Assembly (NCBI GenBank): GCA_030729045.1
Contig: JANQYF010000008.1
Location: 1 to 64,000 of the forward strand
Origin: Ilumatobacteraceae bacterium
Lineage (GTDB): Bacteria; Actinomycetota; Acidimicrobiia; Acidimicrobiales; Ilumatobacteraceae
Direction of reading: 5' to 3'
DNA: 64,000 nt
The notes beneath the pieces are model-generated. The model saw only the letters and a list, made by a program, of their open reading frames with translations, searched no databases and was not told where the DNA came from. This document shows, piece by piece, positions 61,575 through 64,000 of the stretch (position 1 is its first letter; each line of letters starts with the position of its first letter). A program made the translations under genes and the position numbers.

Positions 61575-62572
61575 AGCGTTCCTTCTGCAATATGACGGCC
61601 CAACTGGGCGCTCACTACTTCGACTGTTGTCAGTGCTTGCGGGTAATTCATGCGGGTAGGACCAAGAACTCCTACGGTACCGATGACTTCGCCGTCAGCA
61701 AACACTGGCGACACCACGACAGAACATGACACAAGTGGTTCGACACCATGCTCGGCACCAATTGCAACTGACAGTCCCCTATCAAGCATGTCTTGCAACA
61801 ACGTGACCACTACAAACTGTTGCTCAATGGTGGACAACACATCACGCACAACGTCTACCGCATCAAAAGCATTAGCCATTGATGATGCGCCACCTACAAA
61901 CACTGGCGCCTCATTACGGTGCCGTGATAGTGCGTTGATAGTGGCGAAACAAACAGCATCAACATGGGCATCGTTTGTTGATGACACCGTGGTGACGTCT
62001 CCTAGCGAATGACCAACAAGGGTTCGCGACAAATGAGATACAGCATCTGAAATCTGTTGGTCTGTGATGTCTTCTGACATTTGAATCATGTCGTTTTCCA
62101 CATTGTGATTCGACAACACCACGACCACAGTTGCGGTACGTGAAGTAACGCGACTTATATGAACTGCTCGCACAATGGTTGTATCTGCTTCGGGCCCCAC
62201 GATGACTGCTGTTTGGTGGGTGATATCTGCCAAAAGCGTGGTGGTGTGGCGCAACAAATCTTCCAGCCGACCATGCGTGGCCTTAAAGAAGTCCCCTACC
62301 TGTGTGGCATCTTCAGAAGCCAACACGCCGGCTGTTGAAATGGAGTCGACAAAATGCCTATAGCCCTTATCTGTGGGAATTCGCCCAGCAGATGTGTGCG
62401 GTTGCGCCAAGTAGCCCTCTTGTTCAAGCACAACCATTTCGTTTCGTACTGTTGCCGACGAAACCATCACAGAGGACTTCTGTGCAATATGTGTTGAGCC
62501 AACTGGCTGACCAGTTGCTACATATTCCTGGACAACGGCCCGAAGGATGGCGGTTTTGCGTTCGTCGAGCAT
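61571..62572 (-). CDS. hrcA: Heat-inducible transcription repressor HrcA
   Basis: ERKTAILRAVVQEYVATGQPVGSTHIAQKSSVMVSSATVRNEMVVLEQEGYLAQPHTSAGRIPTDKGYRHFVD. Confidence 0.97.
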   Translation of the reverse strand: MLDERKTAILRAVVQEYVATGQPVGSTHIAQKSSVMVSSATVRNEMVVLEQEGYLAQPHTSAGRIPTDKGYRHFVDSISTAGVLASEDATQVGDFFKATHGRLEDLLRHTTTLLADITHQTAVIVGPEADTTIVRAVHISRVTSRTATVVVVLSNHNVENDMIQMSEDITDQQISDAVSHLSRTLVGHSLGDVTTVSSTNDAHVDAVCFATINALSRHRNEAPVFVGGASSMANAFDAVDVVRDVLSTIEQQFVVVTLLQDMLDRGLSVAIGAEHGVEPLVSCSVVVSPVFADGEVIGTVGVLGPTRMNYPQALTTVEVVSAQLGRHIAEGTL

Positions 62573-62584
62573 GCTTCTACAAAT

Positions 62585-63925
62585 TTACTTTCCGCTGACC
62601 GATTTGTAACGCGCTAAAGCTTCTATTCGCTCTGCAGAGTGATCAACCATGGGTTCTGGATACCCAGATGGCGCCAAGAGACCCAGCGTTGAAGGTTCAT
62701 GAATAGACGCGTTATCGAGTTCTGCTAACTCAGGAATCCAGCGTCGAAGGTACGTACCAGTTGGGTCGAACTTTGCACTCTGCGACGTGGGGTTAAACAC
62801 CCGAAAGAACGGTGCGGCATCAGTACCTGTTCCGGCAGTCCATTGCCACCCATGATTGTTTGATGCAATATCGCCGTCAACAAGATGCTGCATAAAGAAC
62901 CGTGCACCCCATTGCCATGGCAGATGGAGGTCTTTCACCAAGAAGCTCGCCACAATCATTCGCACTCGGTTATGCATCATTCCGGTTGACAACATCTGAC
63001 GAATGCCAGCATCAACAATGGGATACCCCGTTTGTGCTGCACAGAATTTTTCAAACCGTGCGTGAGCAGCAGCATCAGTGTCTCGTGGCAACACATTCAT
63101 CTTTTCTTGAAGGTTTTCCCACATCGTGCGCGGCTGATGGAACAAAACATCGGCATAGAACTCACGCCATGCAAGTTCACGACGATAGTGATCAGCACCC
63201 GATGTTCCGTCCAACCGAGCAATCAATTGGCGTGGATGAACGACACCAAAGCGAAGATACGGCGACAACAATGACGTGCCGTCAACACCTGGGTTGTTGC
63301 GATCATCGTGATACGCCTCAAGTCGAGGAGACCATTCTTCCCACCTGCGCCATGCCGCTTCTTCTCCAGCTTTTGGCAAATTCAACGAGGACGAATCAAT
63401 GTCGGGATACCCCTGACCATGACTCACTGCATCGGCATACGAAACAGGAGTTTTGACTGCACTATTGAAATCAACTAACGACCAACGACGGTAGAACGGC
63501 GTGAACACTTTCAATGGCGTCCCGTCGTCCTTCAAAACCGTGCCTGGGTTTACGCAATATGGAGAATCTGATTCCACCAAAGCAGCATCAATCTGTTTCA
63601 GGGCTTCACGAACACGTTGATCGCGCGCTTGACCATACGGAGCAAAGTCTGATGCCACGTGAACACTGCGGGCGCCAACTTCTTTGGCCATTTGTGGAAC
63701 TTCTACAGCTGGGTCTCCGTAGCGAAGAACCAATTTTCCGCCGGTCGCAGCATCAAGTGCGCGAAGGGACTCGAACATAAACGCGCGCCTGGCTAATCCT
63801 GCTTTTTCGAACCGAGGATCAACAATAAACATCGGCACTACGTCGCCATCTTTCGCGGCTGCCTGCAGTGCTTTGTTATCGGTTACCCGCATATCGCGAC
63901 GTATCCACCAAATAGACGTGTTCAT
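62585..63925 (-). CDS. phr: Deoxyribodipyrimidine photolyase
   Basis: WWIRRDMRVTDNKAL; YLRFGVVHPRQLI; MHNRVRMIVASFLVKDLHLPWQWGARFFMQHLVDGDIASNNHGWQWTAGTGTDAAPFFRVFNP. Confidence 0.97.
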   Translation of the reverse strand: MNTSIWWIRRDMRVTDNKALQAAAKDGDVVPMFIVDPRFEKAGLARRAFMFESLRALDAATGGKLVLRYGDPAVEVPQMAKEVGARSVHVASDFAPYGQARDQRVREALKQIDAALVESDSPYCVNPGTVLKDDGTPLKVFTPFYRRWSLVDFNSAVKTPVSYADAVSHGQGYPDIDSSSLNLPKAGEEAAWRRWEEWSPRLEAYHDDRNNPGVDGTSLLSPYLRFGVVHPRQLIARLDGTSGADHYRRELAWREFYADVLFHQPRTMWENLQEKMNVLPRDTDAAAHARFEKFCAAQTGYPIVDAGIRQMLSTGMMHNRVRMIVASFLVKDLHLPWQWGARFFMQHLVDGDIASNNHGWQWTAGTGTDAAPFFRVFNPTSQSAKFDPTGTYLRRWIPELAELDNASIHEPSTLGLLAPSGYPEPMVDHSAERIEALARYKSVSGK

Positions 63926-64000
63926 CGGTCCTTCCACAACATTGGGACAAACAATAAGGTCAAAATTCCGCCATACGCAATCGACCACTCAATTCCGATG

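Noticed and set aside
1-64000. CRISPR arrays, IS elements, prophage or toxin-antitoxin modules
   Set aside because: No regularly spaced repeats, transposase or integrase motifs, or recognisable TA pairs were seen on either strand.

Overview
A 64 kb chromosomal segment, gene-dense and mostly core metabolism. It is probably from a free-living actinobacterium (Acidimicrobiia-like by inference: mycothiol synthase, DUF3499-like and BldD-like proteins, moderate GC). I see no phage, IS element or CRISPR array. Main blocks: rpoD-dnaG; ppdK; two histidine-biosynthesis clusters (hisC-B-H-A-F and hisI-trpE-ygfZ); rlmN, nth and mshD; a polyamine uptake/oxidation module (potA-potD-fused potBC, aminotransferase, aldehyde dehydrogenase); murF/ddl; gltBD; a TCA cluster (aconitase, citrate synthase, isocitrate dehydrogenase); and phr-hrcA-dnaJ-bldD-hemW with one tRNA-Val(GAC). 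Main non-coding and regulatory observations: (1) an apparent 6C small RNA on the minus strand at about 49141-49254; (2) a shared 24-bp element (19/24 identical, two TTGTA boxes 11 bp apart) in the GntR/aconitase and icd/acyl-CoA dehydrogenase intergenic regions, suggesting a GntR-controlled TCA regulon; (3) a BldD-like regulator with an intact RXD-X8-RXXD c-di-GMP signature and a BldD-box-like palindrome directly before its own start codon; (4) a fused PotB-PotC permease with an unusual internal membrane insertion. All calls were made by eye from sequence and ORF translations; no searches were run.
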